This document shows, piece by piece, positions 11,241 through 23,607 of a stretch of DNA of 64,000 nucleotides. The stretch is from Lathyrus oleraceus (lineage: Eukaryota > Streptophyta > Magnoliopsida > Fabales > Fabaceae): positions 276,665,416-276,729,415 of the forward strand of contig NC_066583.1 in assembly GCF_024323335.1 (NCBI RefSeq). The letters run 5' to 3'. Below the pieces are notes generated by a model. It did not search any database and was not told the DNA's origin. It was given only the letters and a program-made list of their open reading frames with translations. The stretch's first letter is position 1. Each line of letters opens with the position of its first letter. The translations under genes were made by a program, and so were the position numbers.

Positions 11241-13555
11241 AGCATTACTGGCCTTCAATAGGGCTTCTCACGTCACATGAGCAAATCTCATTAATAACTC
11301 TAAAACAACACCATACAGGGCTTCTTACCACCTTGGGAAAGTCCTCGTCACCAAAATATGTTATAAACCTACTAAGGTCTTTAAGTCTCCATGCCCTTGC
11401 AGTGAGAACACTCAGACCTGTACTTTTTGAGCAGTACAACATATATACATATAACATTGATTCACTTTTCACATATATACATATATCATCGATTAAAATT
11501 TCATGACTTACATGTAACATCAATTCACATTTCATACTTATACATAAAATATATAGATGGATGCTTATGAGATGCACTTTTCCTCTACTCCATTGCATAC
11601 CATCATTGGACCTAGAGCTTATATTCCTGAGTCCAAATAGTTTAGGAGGGTATGTGAGCTACATCACACACTACAACACTCTTCTAGACACTCGTAGACA
11701 TGTGATGTCTAGAAGTACATGTGAGCTACGAACGTATTACAACACCATTCGCTAAACTCTACTTCTAGGAGCGCATGCGAACTATACCCATACTACGACA
11801 CTCTCCTAGACGTCTGTAGACATGCAATGCCTAGGAGTACATGCGAGTTACTTCATACTACACACTCTAGCTAGAAGGTACCTAATAAAACTCATACATG
11901 ATTCATGATGATCAAACAAATGTAATATTATCTCCATCCAAACCTTCAAACCATTTTTGAACATTAGTTCTTGTCAAACATATAACATAATGGAACATTG
12001 CTTCGTATCAAACCTATAACATAATTCAACACTAGTTCTTAGCGAGCCTCCAACATAATTAAACAATGGTTCTTATCGAACCTTCAACATAATCGCCACA
12101 TTAGAGCTTCACAATTATTTCTTTATCAACATTGGACTTATATCCTAAGGATATTCACACAATTATTCATAATTCACAATTTTCATATCATCAAACATTG
12201 GACTTGCGCCTTAATACTTAACATTTCATTCGCACAACAATCATCAAACATTGGACTAATGTCCTCATTATCCATATTTTATTTCACACAAACATGTCAT
12301 TTTCATTGGACCACGATCCTAAAGTATTCACATTTGATTCAAACAAACATATCATCAACATCAGCCCAATGTCCTAAAATATTCACTACACAATTATTCA
12401 TTATTCACAATATTAATCCTACATATAAGCATCATGAAACCATTAACACAAGATAGGTATTTGAATTAGGTTTCTAACACGTCTGGACCGCAACATCATC
12501 TGATTTTCTAAACTCAAGTTATGAATATTTTAAAATTCCCAAGCACACAATCGATTTTATCACATCTGGTGTCCCAAATAAACTGTTGTTAAAAGGGTGC
12601 CAATCGATTGCACCAAAGGTACAATCAATTATACTGTACGAAATTTCACTTTTTCACTGTAGAAATCACTTGTAACCTTCCCATAAACCCAAATTTCAAT
12701 ACCATTACAAAATCACAATAAAAAACACATCCCGACATCAATTTGGCACTATTTAAACATAATATAAACATCCAAATCAGTTCATATTAACACAGATTCA
12801 TCAAGATAAACATGAATTCATTCATTATAACATAATTATAAGAACAATATACCAATTTATTCACATAACCATAAACCATCCATTGAATGAGAGAGATTCA
12901 TAACCTAGGGTTTATGAACAATCATCTCGTAGGGAAATTCACACAGAAACTCATATAATTCGGGGTTCAAGAGAAACTCCGGTATCCTAAACGCTATAAC
13001 ACGAAAGTTATAGAACAATGTCCCCCCTTACCTTGTCAGTGCAGATGTTGTAAAACTCTCAAAAAAGGTGGAGTTTCTTCCATGCTCCACTTCTATCACT
13101 ATCCTCTTAATGAGATGTAAATTTTCTTCTAGATTTTTGGAGAGTAATGAATGACTTTTTGGTGTGCTAGGGTTATTCCTCTTGTTTTCCTTTTCTCTCG
13201 GAATACATGTTTTTCCTCTCTTCTTTCTTCCCTATCACTCAACGCCATTTTTATTCCATAATTTCTCAATTAATTATTTCCACTTAAAAATTCATATTTT
13301 ATTCATTTTTTATTAATTCTATGACTCACTTTCCAACTTCCTTCTAATTTCTATTTTTTCTTAATAATTGAAATAGACCCTATTAATCCTATAAATTCTA
13401 ATTAACTGTCTTATTATTAATAATAACAATAATAGTAGTAACAAACTTAGATTTTTATTTCTTTTAATTGATAGAAATAATAATAAAATCACAGAAAGAC
13501 TCTAAAATTGAATTATTAATATAATAAAAATTCAAATAGGATTCGGGGTGTTATA
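11241..13555 (-). repeat. Non-coding repeat DNA, possibly an old reverse-oriented LTR
   Basis: There is no gene. At the right edge the minus strand reads TATAACACCCCGAATCC, resembling the start of the solo LTR at 56536 (TGTAACACCCAGAAT). Further in, the minus strand has an AGGTAAGGGG word in a similar place to AGGTAAGGGG in that LTR. A 122-bp tandem pair lies at about 11640-11880 (CTAGAC word at 11684 and 11806). 11930-12400 has scattered copies of CATTGGAC...GTCCTAA-like words. The left edge and a target duplication were not found. Confidence 0.4.
11640..11880. repeat. 122-bp tandem pair
   Basis: Two diverged copies share ACACTC...CTAGAC, GTAGACATG and CTAGGAGTACATG-like words at a spacing of 122 bases (11684 and 11806). 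Non-coding. Confidence 0.6.
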
Positions 13556-13559
13556 ACCT

Positions 13560-14340
13560 ACATCTAAGCTCGATGAGCAAGACAAGTATTTTCTTATGTT
13601 GATGATGAAGTTAAAAGCTTTTGACTTCCTTGAGCATTGTTTGAGTTATTTTTTTCATATCCTTGTGCTTGGGCTTTAGGTGGTGCAGATCAAAGTACTC
13701 ATCATACATGTTCCAATAGTCTACCACTAAGTGGCCATACTTGTCTTAGAGTTGACATGTTGATCTATTACCTGCAGTATAGACCTGTCTCCCTTCATTT
13801 GGTGATCTAGATTTACCATAAATTGGATTATGATAGCCAAAAGAATTACCATTTCTACCTGAGCTTGTGTTAATCACAAATTGAGCAACATTAGAAGTTG
13901 AACTTAAGGTTGCAAGTTCTTGCTTAGTTTTATTTAGTTGTGCTTCATAAACATATAATAGATCTTCCACATCTATTTCATCTTTATCATATGTCATCAT
14001 GATGAAAGGGTTGTATTCTTCAGGGATTCTGTGAAGGGGGGCATCAATTTGATCTCTTTCAGAGATTGGATCTCCAAATGTTATGAGAAGTTAACTATAT
14101 CTCGAATTTAAAGAATATATTATGATATATTGAGATTACATTTCTTGCTTGTATTCAATTGGTATCTCAGTTGATGAACACAAGTCTTCATTTAAGAATT
14201 TAAATGCTCGTGAACTTTGTCTCAAACTTCATATTCATGTTTGCATGAATGCACGTTTGGTAGCACATCTTTAGAGATCGTGGAAATAAGCCATGTAAAC
14301 AAACCTTGATCTTGAATGATCCAAGATTCATAGTTTTTAA
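13560..14340 (-). pseudogene. Copia gag remnant, 3' part
   Basis: On the minus strand, beginning at the hAT junction, the frame reads NYESWIIQDQGLFTWLISTIS and later SERDQIDAPLHRIPEEYNPF, EDLLYVYEAQLNKT and a zinc knuckle (CQL-stop-DKYGHLVVDYW) in which the second Cys is a stop and the fourth is Tyr. This is the copia gag (UBN2-type) domain order. It is interrupted by stops and truncated at about 13560 by the neighbouring repeat. Its 5' part continues on the far side of the hAT insertion at 17518. Confidence 0.75.
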
Positions 14341-14593
14341 CAGTGGCGGAACTGAGGGGGGACGTTGGAAGGCCACGGCCACCCCTCAACTTTTTATTTT
14401 TTTTAATTCATATATATTAAATTACTAAAACATCCTTATTTTAAATTAAAATTATTTTTTATTTTTTATTTTTCATTCAAAGTTAGGTTAAAATATAGAT
14501 AAGGTAAAAAGTTCCTACATTTCCTTTCTTTCTCATATGGGTTTGCTACCGGCACCGGAATCGGAACAGATTAAAGTGATCGGCATCTAACAG

Positions 14594-14924
14594 GTAAAAA
14601 ACTTTATTCATTCTTCTTTTATAAAAGGTAACAAATTAAAGTGATTGCTTGATTTGTGTTTTTGAGATTTTTAGGGTTCTTCTTTCTTGATGTGTTAAAA
14701 TAATCTATATGAGGTTTATTAAGCCAATTCATAACACTGTAATTTAAAAATATAGTTATACACTGTAATAAGGTTTATTTAATCATTGTTGTTGCTAATT
14801 TCTAATAGTGAAGTTACCGGTATTTGAAAACGGATTAAAGTTGATTAATTAAGTTTATTAATTTTTTTCTCTTTTAATTTTTATGTTCTCTAAATTGATT
14901 TTTGGATCTGATATGATATTATAG
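14594..14924 (+). other. Probable 5' UTR intron of the hAT transposase
   Basis: The donor CAG|GTAAAAA at 14594 and acceptor TATTATAG|GAAGAG at 14924 bracket an AT-rich stretch just before the ATG at 14936. The same signals are present in copy 2, where the ATG is at 61621. This is inference from splice-site form. Confidence 0.45.
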
Positions 14925-14935
14925 GAAGAGTAAAG

Positions 14936-17363
14936 ATGAATAATAGGAAAATTGATTCTTTTTCATAAGGAAAGCATGTGAAATTGAAAGAGAAGAGAGA
15001 GATGAAGAAATTATAATCCCGACATCCGAATCTGAAACAGTTCTTGAGAATCCAACAATTGAAGAGCATCATGGTTTTGAAAATTCTTTGGAACGTGATC
15101 CTGGAAAGCGTCCTCCGATTTGGCAATATCCACCAAATCAAGTGGATGCAATACGAAGAGCTTATCTAAAATGGGGTCCATATCAAATTCATTTTGAAAA
15201 CTATCCGTTGTCCGGTAACGAGGATCATCCGAGAAGGTTTCAACATACTTGGTTTAGCATATTTCCATCATGGTTAGAATATTCACCATCTGAAGATGCC
15301 GCATATTGCTTACCATGTTACCTTTTTAGCAAAAAACTAAGTGGACGTCCCGGATCACTTGTCTTTATTTCTATGGGTTTTAGAAATTCGAAGAAAGTTA
15401 GGAATGGAAAACATTATTCCTTTCTTAAACACATAGGGAAGGATCCTTGCTCACCACACAACAATGCAATGAAAGCTTGACAAGACTTGTTGAATCAAGA
15501 TGGTCATATTAGAAATGTTATTCAAGTGCAAAGTTCAAGTCAAAGAATGAATAATCGGTTACGACTCAAGACTTCAATTGACATTGTTCGTTGGTTAACA
15601 CTACAAGCTTGTGCTTTTAGGGGTCACGACGAAAGTAGAAAATCAAGAAATCAAGGTAACTTTCTTGAGTTATTGAAACTTTTAGCATCCTACAATGATG
15701 GAGTTGCAAAAGTTGTGTTGGAAAATGCTCCATAAAATTGCAAGTATACTTCACATCAAATTCAAAAAGAGCTCTTGCAAATTCTTTCTAGTAGGGTGAA
15801 AAAGAGTGTTCATGAGGAAATTGGTGATTCCAAATTTTGTATCGTTGTTGATGAAGCTCGTGATGAGTCAAAAAAGGAACAAATGGCTCTTGTATTAAGA
15901 TTTGTTGATAAAGTTGGTTTAATACAAGAGAGATTTTTTGATGTGGCACGTGTTAAAGACACCACATCTTTAACTCTTAAGAAAGTAATATGCGATATAC
16001 TTTCTTGACATAACCTTGATGTTTCTAACATTCGTGGCCAAGGGTATGATGGTGCTAGCAATATGAGAGGAGAATGGAATGGTTTACAAGCCCTCTTTAT
16101 AAAGGATTGTCCTTATGCATACTATTGTCATTGTTTTGCTCATCGATTGCAACTTGCATTAGTTACATCATCAAGAGAAGTCAAACCTGTTCATAAATTT
16201 TTTGAGAAGCTGATATTTGTTGTGAATGTTGTTTTTTTTCTATAAAGCGTCATGATGAGTTACAAGTTGCCCAATTAGAAGAAATTTCTTATTTGTTAGA
16301 GATTGATGAGATTGTAACTGGTAAAGGTGCAAATCAAGTTGGTACATTGAAACGAGCTGGAGATACTCGTTGGGGATCAGATTACGATTCAATTTCTAGC
16401 TTGATAAACATGTATGAAGCAACTTGTTTAGTTTTAAAAAAAATTGCAAAAGATAGAGGGAGTTATGCTACACGCGGGGATGCAGATAGTTGTTACAATT
16501 ACTTGAAGGCATTTGATTTTATATTTATTTTGCACTTGATGAAAGAAATCATGGGAATAACAAATATGCTTTGTCAAGCCTTACAAAAAAATCAAGATGT
16601 AGTTAATGCTATGAACTTGGTTCGTTCAACAAAACATCTTATTCAAGGTTTGAGAGAAAATGGTTGGGATATATTGTTTACTAAAGTGGTATCTTTTTGT
16701 GAAAAACATGGTATTGAGATTCCTGATCTTAATGATGTTCATTCAACAACAAGATTTGGACGCTCCCGTCTTGAAGAGAATCAAGTCACAATTCAATATT
16801 ACTTTAAAGTTGAAATCTTTTTCACTACCATTGACAAATAGTTACAAGAGTTGAATAGCAGATTCAGTGAGAAGGCAATGGATTTGTTAACTCTTTCTTG
16901 TTCTTTATCTCCTAAGGATGGATATAAAGCTTTTAGCATTGATATTATTTGTTCTTTAGTTGAAAAATATTATCATATGAATTTTAGTGATCAAGAGAAG
17001 AATAATTTGCAATTTCAACTCCAATATTTTCTATTTGTTGCTCGTCAAGCATCAAACTTGAATAATTTATCAACTATCCAAGAACTATGTTCATGTTTGG
17101 TTGCATCTGGACATGCTGAAACTTACGTCTTGATTGATAGACTACTTCGTCTTATCATGACTCTTTTTGTTTCTACGGCTACAACTGAGAGGTACTTTTC
17201 AACAATGAAAATTATTTAGACTAAGTTGAGAAACAAGATGGATGATGAGTTTCTTGGAGATAGCATGACAATATATATTGAAAGGGAGATTAGTGCAAGC
17301 ATTAGTTCGGAGTCAATTATTGACGATTTCAAGTCACTCGGAACGCGTAAAGCATTACTTTAA
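14936..17363 (+). pseudogene. hAT transposase, copy 1, broken
   Basis: The order is a TTF-type zinc finger (HTWFSIFPSWLEYSP ... YCLPCYLF), a DUF4371-like core with catalytic-type Asp in IVVDEARDES and in GQGYDGASNMRG, and a hAT C-terminal dimerisation motif (TATTERYFSTM). Damage includes a frameshift and stop within the first 12 codons, TGA at 15478, TAA at 15733, TGA at 16006, a frame change near 16230, TAG at 16839 and a frame change giving TAG near 17217. Most stops correspond to CAA, CGA, CAG or TGT in copy 2. The likely stop of the original gene is TAA at 17361-17363. It cannot produce active transposase. Confidence 0.9.
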
Positions 17364-17517
17364 GGTAGTTTTAAGTCATGTAATTTAAATTTGTAGTAAT
17401 TAACTTTGTATTTATTTTAATTTTAATGTTTTATTTAAAATACTATTTACATTTTATTTATAATCTTTATTTTACGTTAGCGGTCATCCCAAATTTTTTT
17501 ATCTGGCTCCGCCACTG

Positions 17518-17830
17518 GTTTTTAAACACAATATTTGCAATTCTATCATTATCCATTTTGAACATAGGAGGAATTTTAGGATTACCTACCATTTTGTGGA
17601 GTTTATGAGAGAGAACTAATCCCTCAACTTGATGGTTCCATAGAGAGAACTTATTTTCTTGTAGCTTAATCAATATCTTTGGCGCAAATGTATTTCAGAG
17701 CTTGTGAACACCAATTCTGATGAAATAACTTGGGATAAGTTGGCTACAGGTTACGAATTAAGTGGAAAAGCTTTGAATTCTGCCATTGTTGCTTCTTTCA
17801 AGTTAACTGTAGATTTGAAATAATGATGAA
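17518..17830 (-). pseudogene. Copia gag remnant, 5' part
   Basis: The minus-strand frame starting at 17673 reads IKLQENKFSLWNHQVEGLVL and then LHKMVGNPKIPPMF, the N-terminal part of copia gag, and runs to the hAT border at 17518. The sequence resumes in the correct order at 14340, which proves the hAT inserted into this gag. A TGGTATCA word on the minus strand near 17950 resembles a degraded copia primer-binding site. Confidence 0.75.
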
Positions 17831-18562
17831 TATGATTACGCGTCAACTGAGAAGAAGCTTATTTGAAGCTTAGATCTTCACCGATGATGAAGATGGAGAT
17901 GATGATGATAATGATGCAACAAAATAAAGGCCCAATCAAACTTTCTAGGTTGATACCAAATTAGATAAGAATTCATGTATGGAAAGAAGAGAATCTTCAA
18001 GCAATATCTTATTCAATTAATTATATTTCATTGAATTGAGATAATGCCATGCGATGTACTAGTTAACTTAAATAGTTAGTTACATGCTTCTAACCTCCTA
18101 ACTAACTCTTCTAACTCCCTGACAACCTTTCTAAAGTTAGCTTAACAAACTTTGATTGAGACTTCTCTAATATTTAACATAGATAAATCTTTTTCAGAGA
18201 ATATATTAGACACATAAGGTTTATTATCGTTTTCTATAAAATTTTCTCCACACGCAAGAGTCTATCAAACTTCTGATCATTTGTTTAACAAACATAAATC
18301 TATTACATTTGAACCAATCCAGTGTGAACTATATTTTTTTTGTATTTTATGTTAATGTCACAAGTATATTTCATTTAGTGAAATGATATGAGCTTATACT
18401 TTAACCATCATCAATAATATTTATAAAAGAAAAAAGAAAAATTACCAACAACAACGAAAGGAAACTCAATATTAGGTAACTCAATATTAGTTAACTATGT
18501 GGCGTCTAAAGTGGGAAGGTAAAGAGTTATCCATCATGGTATGGTGCCACTTTTTATCATAG

Positions 18563-18639
<77 letters not shown>

Positions 18640-18784
18640 GTTGCCCGCCCAAATTGAATACATGATACCTAAAAGGTGACTTGTTGGATTTTTTTTTCAA
18701 ATGTGTATCCCACGTCTCTATATATCTCTCTCTTTCTCTCTCTCATTTCAAAAATAAAGTACTAGTATTGTTTAAGCCTTAAAG
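17831..18784. other. Copia 5' flank and simple repeats, no gene
   Basis: 17831-18560 is probably the leader and LTR of the copia remnant in reverse orientation (candidate PBS near 17950), but LTR ends were not identified. It is followed by a TTA trinucleotide repeat and a CT-rich tract at 18720-18745. Confidence 0.4.
18563..18640. repeat. (TTA)n microsatellite
   Basis: About 25 uninterrupted TTA units. Confidence 0.95.
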
Positions 18785-18793
18785 ATAAAACAA

Positions 18794-19045
18794 GATTTTT
18801 TTTTTAAAATAACCAACATTTTCAAAAAAAAAAATCAAAATAATAAAATTTAAAAAAAATTCTAAAATAATCACATTTAAAAAAAGATGCGCCAAATGAC
18901 CTGGCGCATCCGTTTTGTACCAAGAGGAGACGCCTAAGGCCTTGGCGCCTGCATTTGAAGCCTCATGAGGAGGCGCCAGTGCCTATGACGCTTGTATTGT
19001 GCCTCATAAGGAGGTGTCAATGCCTATGGCGGCTGCATGTCTTGA
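18794..19045 (+). repeat. Left terminal inverted repeat of the MULE
   Basis: Starts GATTTTTTTTTT and includes TCCGTTTTGTACCAAGAGGA. It is the inverse of 52165-52416 with scattered differences; similarity fades after about 250 bases. Confidence 0.88.
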
Positions 19046-19171
19046 CATGTTTATCTCTCCTCTGTATACATACCTCACCTTGGATGCAATATTTTTCACA
19101 CAAAATCTTTCCATACTACCATATTTTCTTTCATTCAACCCCACTCTCCTTCAAGTTTTTGTGTTTTAACC

Positions 19172-19405
19172 ATGTCTGAATACATTCACAAGCGAAATAT
19201 CGATTTAGTATTTTCTGCCATTGTGTCTCAGATAAAGATTCGACTTTGGAATATAGATTTGTTTGAACGTCTTAATCGGACGTTGAACAATTGGTTAGAT
19301 GGAGAAATTGAAGTTGGTGAAAGGATTAGAAGAATCCAATGGCTTGTGTCCATGTTCAACCAAAATGGAGAAATGCGTGAATGGGTGGATATTAAGACTG
19401 ACTGA
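19172..19405 (+). CDS. Small hypothetical ORF inside the MULE
   Basis: A 77-codon ATG frame (MSEYIHKRNIDLVF...) rich in charged and hydrophobic residues, probably helical. It lies between the left TIR and the 3' end of the transposase gene and is preceded by a T/C-rich stretch. No domain is recognised. It could be a relic exon of captured sequence or a chance ORF; conservation in other MULE copies would decide. Confidence 0.35.
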   Translation: MSEYIHKRNIDLVFSAIVSQIKIRLWNIDLFERLNRTLNNWLDGEIEVGERIRRIQWLVSMFNQNGEMREWVDIKTD

Positions 19406-19587
19406 GACGTTCATAGGAGGATGCATTACATGATCAAAATTGTTTTGATGGTTGTAATCGCATAGTTCTTGTATTGTAGTTGTTTTAATTGTTTGAGTTA
19501 TTGTTTATGTAATGGTATTTTCGTCACAAACTTATAATATGAAATAAATTTAGTTTTTCATATATTGCAACAGAGGTACATGTGAAT

Positions 19588-20567
19588 TTATTTGATTGTG
19601 CTTGTTCCAACACTAGGGCAGTTAGTACGATTGTGACCTGGCTGATGGTATGAACTACATAATCTAACCATTTTGTTCGCCGTATCCATTTCGGTTCGAA
19701 TGCGGGTGTTGTTTGGAAAAATGTTATTGTTGCCATCTTGTGCCACTTCCATCAGTAACGTTCCTTTGTATTTCCCGTACAACCATGTACCATCAATTTG
19801 TATAATAGGTTTACAAAAAGAAAAACCTATGATGCATGGTTGATACGCCCAGAAGAGACGGTGGAATATTTTATGTCCAATAGAACATGTCTCGTCTTGT
19901 CTATACGCGGACAACGTTTCCAACTTGACAATAGTACCTGGAGCATACTATTTTAGAGCCAACAGGTAATTTGGAAGTTGTTTGTAAGACTCCTCCCAAT
20001 TGCTAAACACTTTTTCAACAACCTTTGTCCTAGCTATCCATGACTTCCTATATGATGTAGTGTACTGGTACTCTCCCCTAATATGCGAGATTATTGTACT
20101 CACCTTTAACGATGAATTATCGCCAATGACAGACAATATTTCATCGCATATTAGCTGAGAGCTTAGTTTTAGATGATCTTGCATTGGGTTTGTCAGCATG
20201 CATGTGTGAACTGGGCCCATGGATCCAATCTCCCAAGAATCTCTCCTCTTCTGGTACGAAGTTGACAACCTGAAAAGGCAGTGCTCATTCGAACATTAAA
20301 TTTTGTACCTCAATGCATTATTTCTATCAACTCTGAAATCAGTTGATAGTTGCATGTGAATTTTTTGATGGCTTTTACATAATCCTCTTTTGTGAGAAAT
20401 GTGTCTCCTTGTTTCAAAGATCCTTGAATTTGCACATAAGGATTGTACCATATATCTGATGAAGGTTCATTAGAATCCAAATTCAACCTTGTCATGTGTT
20501 GAGGTGGGCAATATACATGACTAGCTGTATTGAAAAATTCAACCTTGTCATGTGTTGAGGTGGACAA
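19588..20567 (-). pseudogene. MULE transposase, internally deleted and frameshifted
   Basis: Read on the minus strand, 20567-20310 is an N-terminal region with a MuDR-type part (FLTKEDYVKAIKKF). 20268-19948 contains HTCMLTNPMQDHLKLSSQLI and SYRKSWIARTKVVEKVFSNW. After one stop, 19923-19588 contains the start of the MULE transposase domain (IIQIDGTWLYGKYKGTLL, with the first catalytic Asp, then VAQDGNNN). It then jumps directly to an end with a CCHC-like knuckle (CSSYHQPGHNRTNC, one Cys lost). The rest of the catalytic domain is missing, so this copy cannot be active. It is transcribed away from the PMD gene, with about 135 bases between. Confidence 0.88.
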
Positions 20568-20576
20568 TCCCTCATC

Positions 20577-20584
20577 TATAAATA
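20577..20584 (+). promoter_or_regulatory. TATA box of the PMD gene
   Basis: TATAAATA lies 118 bases before the first ATG (20702), followed by a C/A-rich leader (CTCCAACACTAATCATC). It is in the divergent intergenic region shared with the transposase gene. Confidence 0.5.
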
Positions 20585-20701
20585 GGCTTCAAATCACAAT
20601 ATCAAATCATCTCCAACACTAATCATCTATACTCTTTATTTACCACACTCTTTCTCTGTCACACTCAAGCTCTACAACATCAAATTATATCTCCGTTGAC
20701 T

Positions 20702-22344
20702 ATGGTTGATAAACACAGAGGAACACTCGAGAATATCTCGACATTTGTATGTTATCACCCTCTTTTTACTTATTCGATGTTTAATTCGTATACCTTTGTT
20801 ATCTATGTTTGTATTATATATTACTTCTTCTTATTGTATTTCTTACTTATGTGTTATTAGGACCCAAAGCATTTTCGATGTCGTGCACATGAATATGTAT
20901 CCCACGATCCTTTGATAGAACCATATACTAGAGGATGTGGATTTAGAAATCTCTTCAACATTGTCTCGTACTCGATGGACTACAAGTTCATTCTTGCTTT
21001 GTTGGAGAGATGGAAACCCGAGACCCACACATTTTACCTTCCTATCGGTGAGTGTACCGTCACACTTGAGGACGTATACATGTTGTTGTGTCTCTGTATA
21101 GATGGTTAGGCCGTGAATGGTAGAGTAAACGATGACAACTCTATCTACAATGAATTATTGGGTGCCCCTTTGTCTGACGACCAAACTGAAGGAGAGTCAT
21201 CCGGTCAAGCAAGGGGGCAAGATATAAATTTAAAATACCTTAAACAATATTATGCGAGTATAGAATTTTCCGAAGAATCAACATAGTACGAAAAAATAAT
21301 TAAAGTTCGGTGTTATATTATGATTTTATTTGGTAATTTTTTATTTCCAGAAAGTACAGGTAATTCAGTAAATATTATGTATTTACCATTGTTACGCAAC
21401 ATTAATAAGGTATGCATATATAGTTGAGGTTCAACTGTGTTGGCCCATCTATATAATGCAATGTGTGAAAATGAAAAAAAGAATACTTGTACGTTTTCTT
21501 CATGTGCGTATTTGCTACAAGCATGAGGTTGGTCAAGAATGTCGTCACTCGCCCCGATAAACGAGAACCCATTCATGTTCCCGTTTGCAACAAAGTAAGT
21601 GTAACACTTTACCATTTAATTAATTATATTTTATATTACAATTAACTATAAATAATATTTTTTAATTTTTTTATCTAAGGTGGTCAGTAAGGGGGATGAA
21701 CTATAATAGGTGTCTGAAACACGCTATAGTAGTCTATCACAATCTATTGGACCACATTGGACCAGACGATGTAATACTCCTACACAACTATATTTTAATT
21801 TAAAAATACTTATCAAATTATTTATCATCTAATTATTTTGTATTGTTTTATAGTTTATTTGGAGACTATATCTAGGTCTTGATCATGATGTGAACCATGA
21901 CTATACTACAGTTTGGACAACAAAGACATCAATTATCCGGTTTACTACTGTGGAAATGCACCAGAGTGATCGGGTCAAACTGCAGTTCGGCATGCAACAA
22001 CAGATTCCAGAACCTCCTACATGTTTGGGAAATTAGCATAAAAAAAGAGTTGATGCCCAATGGGATTATTTCGACTGGATAGACTTTGCAAAAGAGATGT
22101 GTCGTCAATGGAGGAATTGACGACAACACATCTTAAACGAACTAGTCATCTATGGTGCAAGACCAACTCAACAATATATGGCATGGTTTATATCGGTAAC
22201 AACTCAACAATTTGTGTATGAGCCGCGGTATTTGACGGATCCACGCCAACTAGCTTCGTCATCGTACGCCCAACAACAAGTCCCCGTCCAACACTAATGT
22301 CAAACCACCCAAACCCAACAACCAACCTCACAACATCAACCTAC
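20702..22344 (+). pseudogene. Plant mobile domain (PMD) gene, 5' part, broken by Ogre
   Basis: From the ATG at 20702 (MVDKHRGTLENIS) exons can be followed. 20861-21297 contains ALLERWKPETHTFYLPIGEC and TVTLEDVYMLL, the hallmark of PMD (MAIN/aminotransferase-like) proteins. 21310-21598 contains ILFGNFLFPESTGN and STVLAHLYNAMCENEKK. 21680-21770 contains RWSVRGMNYNRCLKHA. 21850-22090 contains VKLQFGMQQQIPEPPTC. Stops occur at 21107 and at two TGG-to-TGA positions near 21434 and 21529. Near 22100-22344 the tail becomes Gln/Pro/Thr-rich and is cut by the Ogre LTR. The 3' part resumes at 51418. PMD proteins are known in gene silencing and meristem maintenance, and TE-borne versions are common. Confidence 0.88.
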
Positions 22345-23599
22345 TGTAACACCTCAAAATTTGCCCTCCTCTTCTTGAGTCTAGTTTGACACATTGCATT
22401 TCATTTTTTAGAGCATTAGGCTTTGCATTTTTGCATATCATATGGAAATAAGAAGGTCATCCTCCAAGGTCTTTTCAGAAGATAAAGAAGTTGCATGATT
22501 CAAGCCTGAGGGTTTCTATGAATTGATGATCAACCATCTGAAGGCATGGGCTTCAGTTGGGGTTTCTTGATTATTCAAAGGTCTTGAGCATTATCTTATC
22601 TACAAGGGTATATCACCATCATCATGGTTCTATCATCATCCAGGGTTTCATTGTTCATTCTCAAGTTCCTTTGGATTAGGGTTCTGACCTCTGGTCAACC
22701 CTAATCAATGCAATTCTTCCAACTAGGGTTGTTCAAGGAGATGAGGTATTTTATCGGGATGAAGATCACATGAGTGTCATAAGGAGCTTACATGAGCTAG
22801 GGTTTCATTTTTGAGCAATTTCCCCAAGTGGTAGAGGTTCAAGCTGATCAGGGCATTTCAAGGTCATCTGAGGACCAAAAAGTCAATTGTGCAGTCAACT
22901 GAGGGCTATGAGGTGGGGAAATGAGTTGAGACACCTCAATCATATTCAAAAGAGGTCCATTTGTCAGTTTAAACATCTATCTTGAAGATTTTGAAGTCAT
23001 GGCAAAAGTTTCCAAAAATGGAAAGTGACCTGTAATTTCAAGTTCCCAAAAATGGCAAGTTTTTGGTCCACATTCAACTTGACTTATCAATATCAAAGAA
23101 GCTTCAAATGGATTTTTGGTGAACATGAAAGTTGTAGGTCTTTGTCTCCCATTTCTAAAAAGTCCTAGATCATGTCCATATGATGATTGGTTGAGAAGTT
23201 ATGGCCAAATGATCACAAAGTATGCATGGAAGTTCAAAGTGACATAACTTTTGATTCAAAACTCCAAATTGGTCCATTCTTTTTGCAAAATACATCTCAT
23301 GACCAATACATTTCAAATGAACCATTGCCATGCCTGGGAGCAGCTTGTATGTTCACTATTTCATTCATGTTCATTTTGGAGGGAAATTCCACAATTTGAA
23401 TTTGGCTTATGGTACAAGCAATTTAACCATTTCATCATGATTATTGGTTAATTTTAAGTGAATTTCAGCCATTGCATGAGAAAGGTCACGTGCTACATGG
23501 CCATGCTAAGCTCACTTTGCATTTTTGTACTTCACTTCAATTCTCTCTAATCATGATTAGCACAAGCTTAATTGGATTAGCAGCATGATTAGTGCATCA

Positions 23600-23607
23600 T
23601 ATAAAAG
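23600..23607 (+). promoter_or_regulatory. TATA box, Ogre 5' LTR
   Basis: TATAAAAG about 1.26 kb into the LTR, conserved at 47508-47515 in the 3' LTR; the likely U3 promoter core. Confidence 0.55.

Larger units (their letters stand above)
14341..17517 (+). mobile_element. hAT DNA transposon (TTF zinc-finger type), copy 1
   Basis: The ends are CAGTGGCGGAACTGAGG and, on the other side, ATCTGGCTCCGCCACTG, giving a TIR that begins CAGTGGCGGA. The element is flanked by a perfect 8-bp duplication GTTTTTAA (14333-14340 and 17518-17525), the hAT signature. The 3,177-bp body holds one transposase gene. It interrupts a copia gag remnant in the opposite orientation. A closely similar copy starts at 61024. 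Confidence 0.95.
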
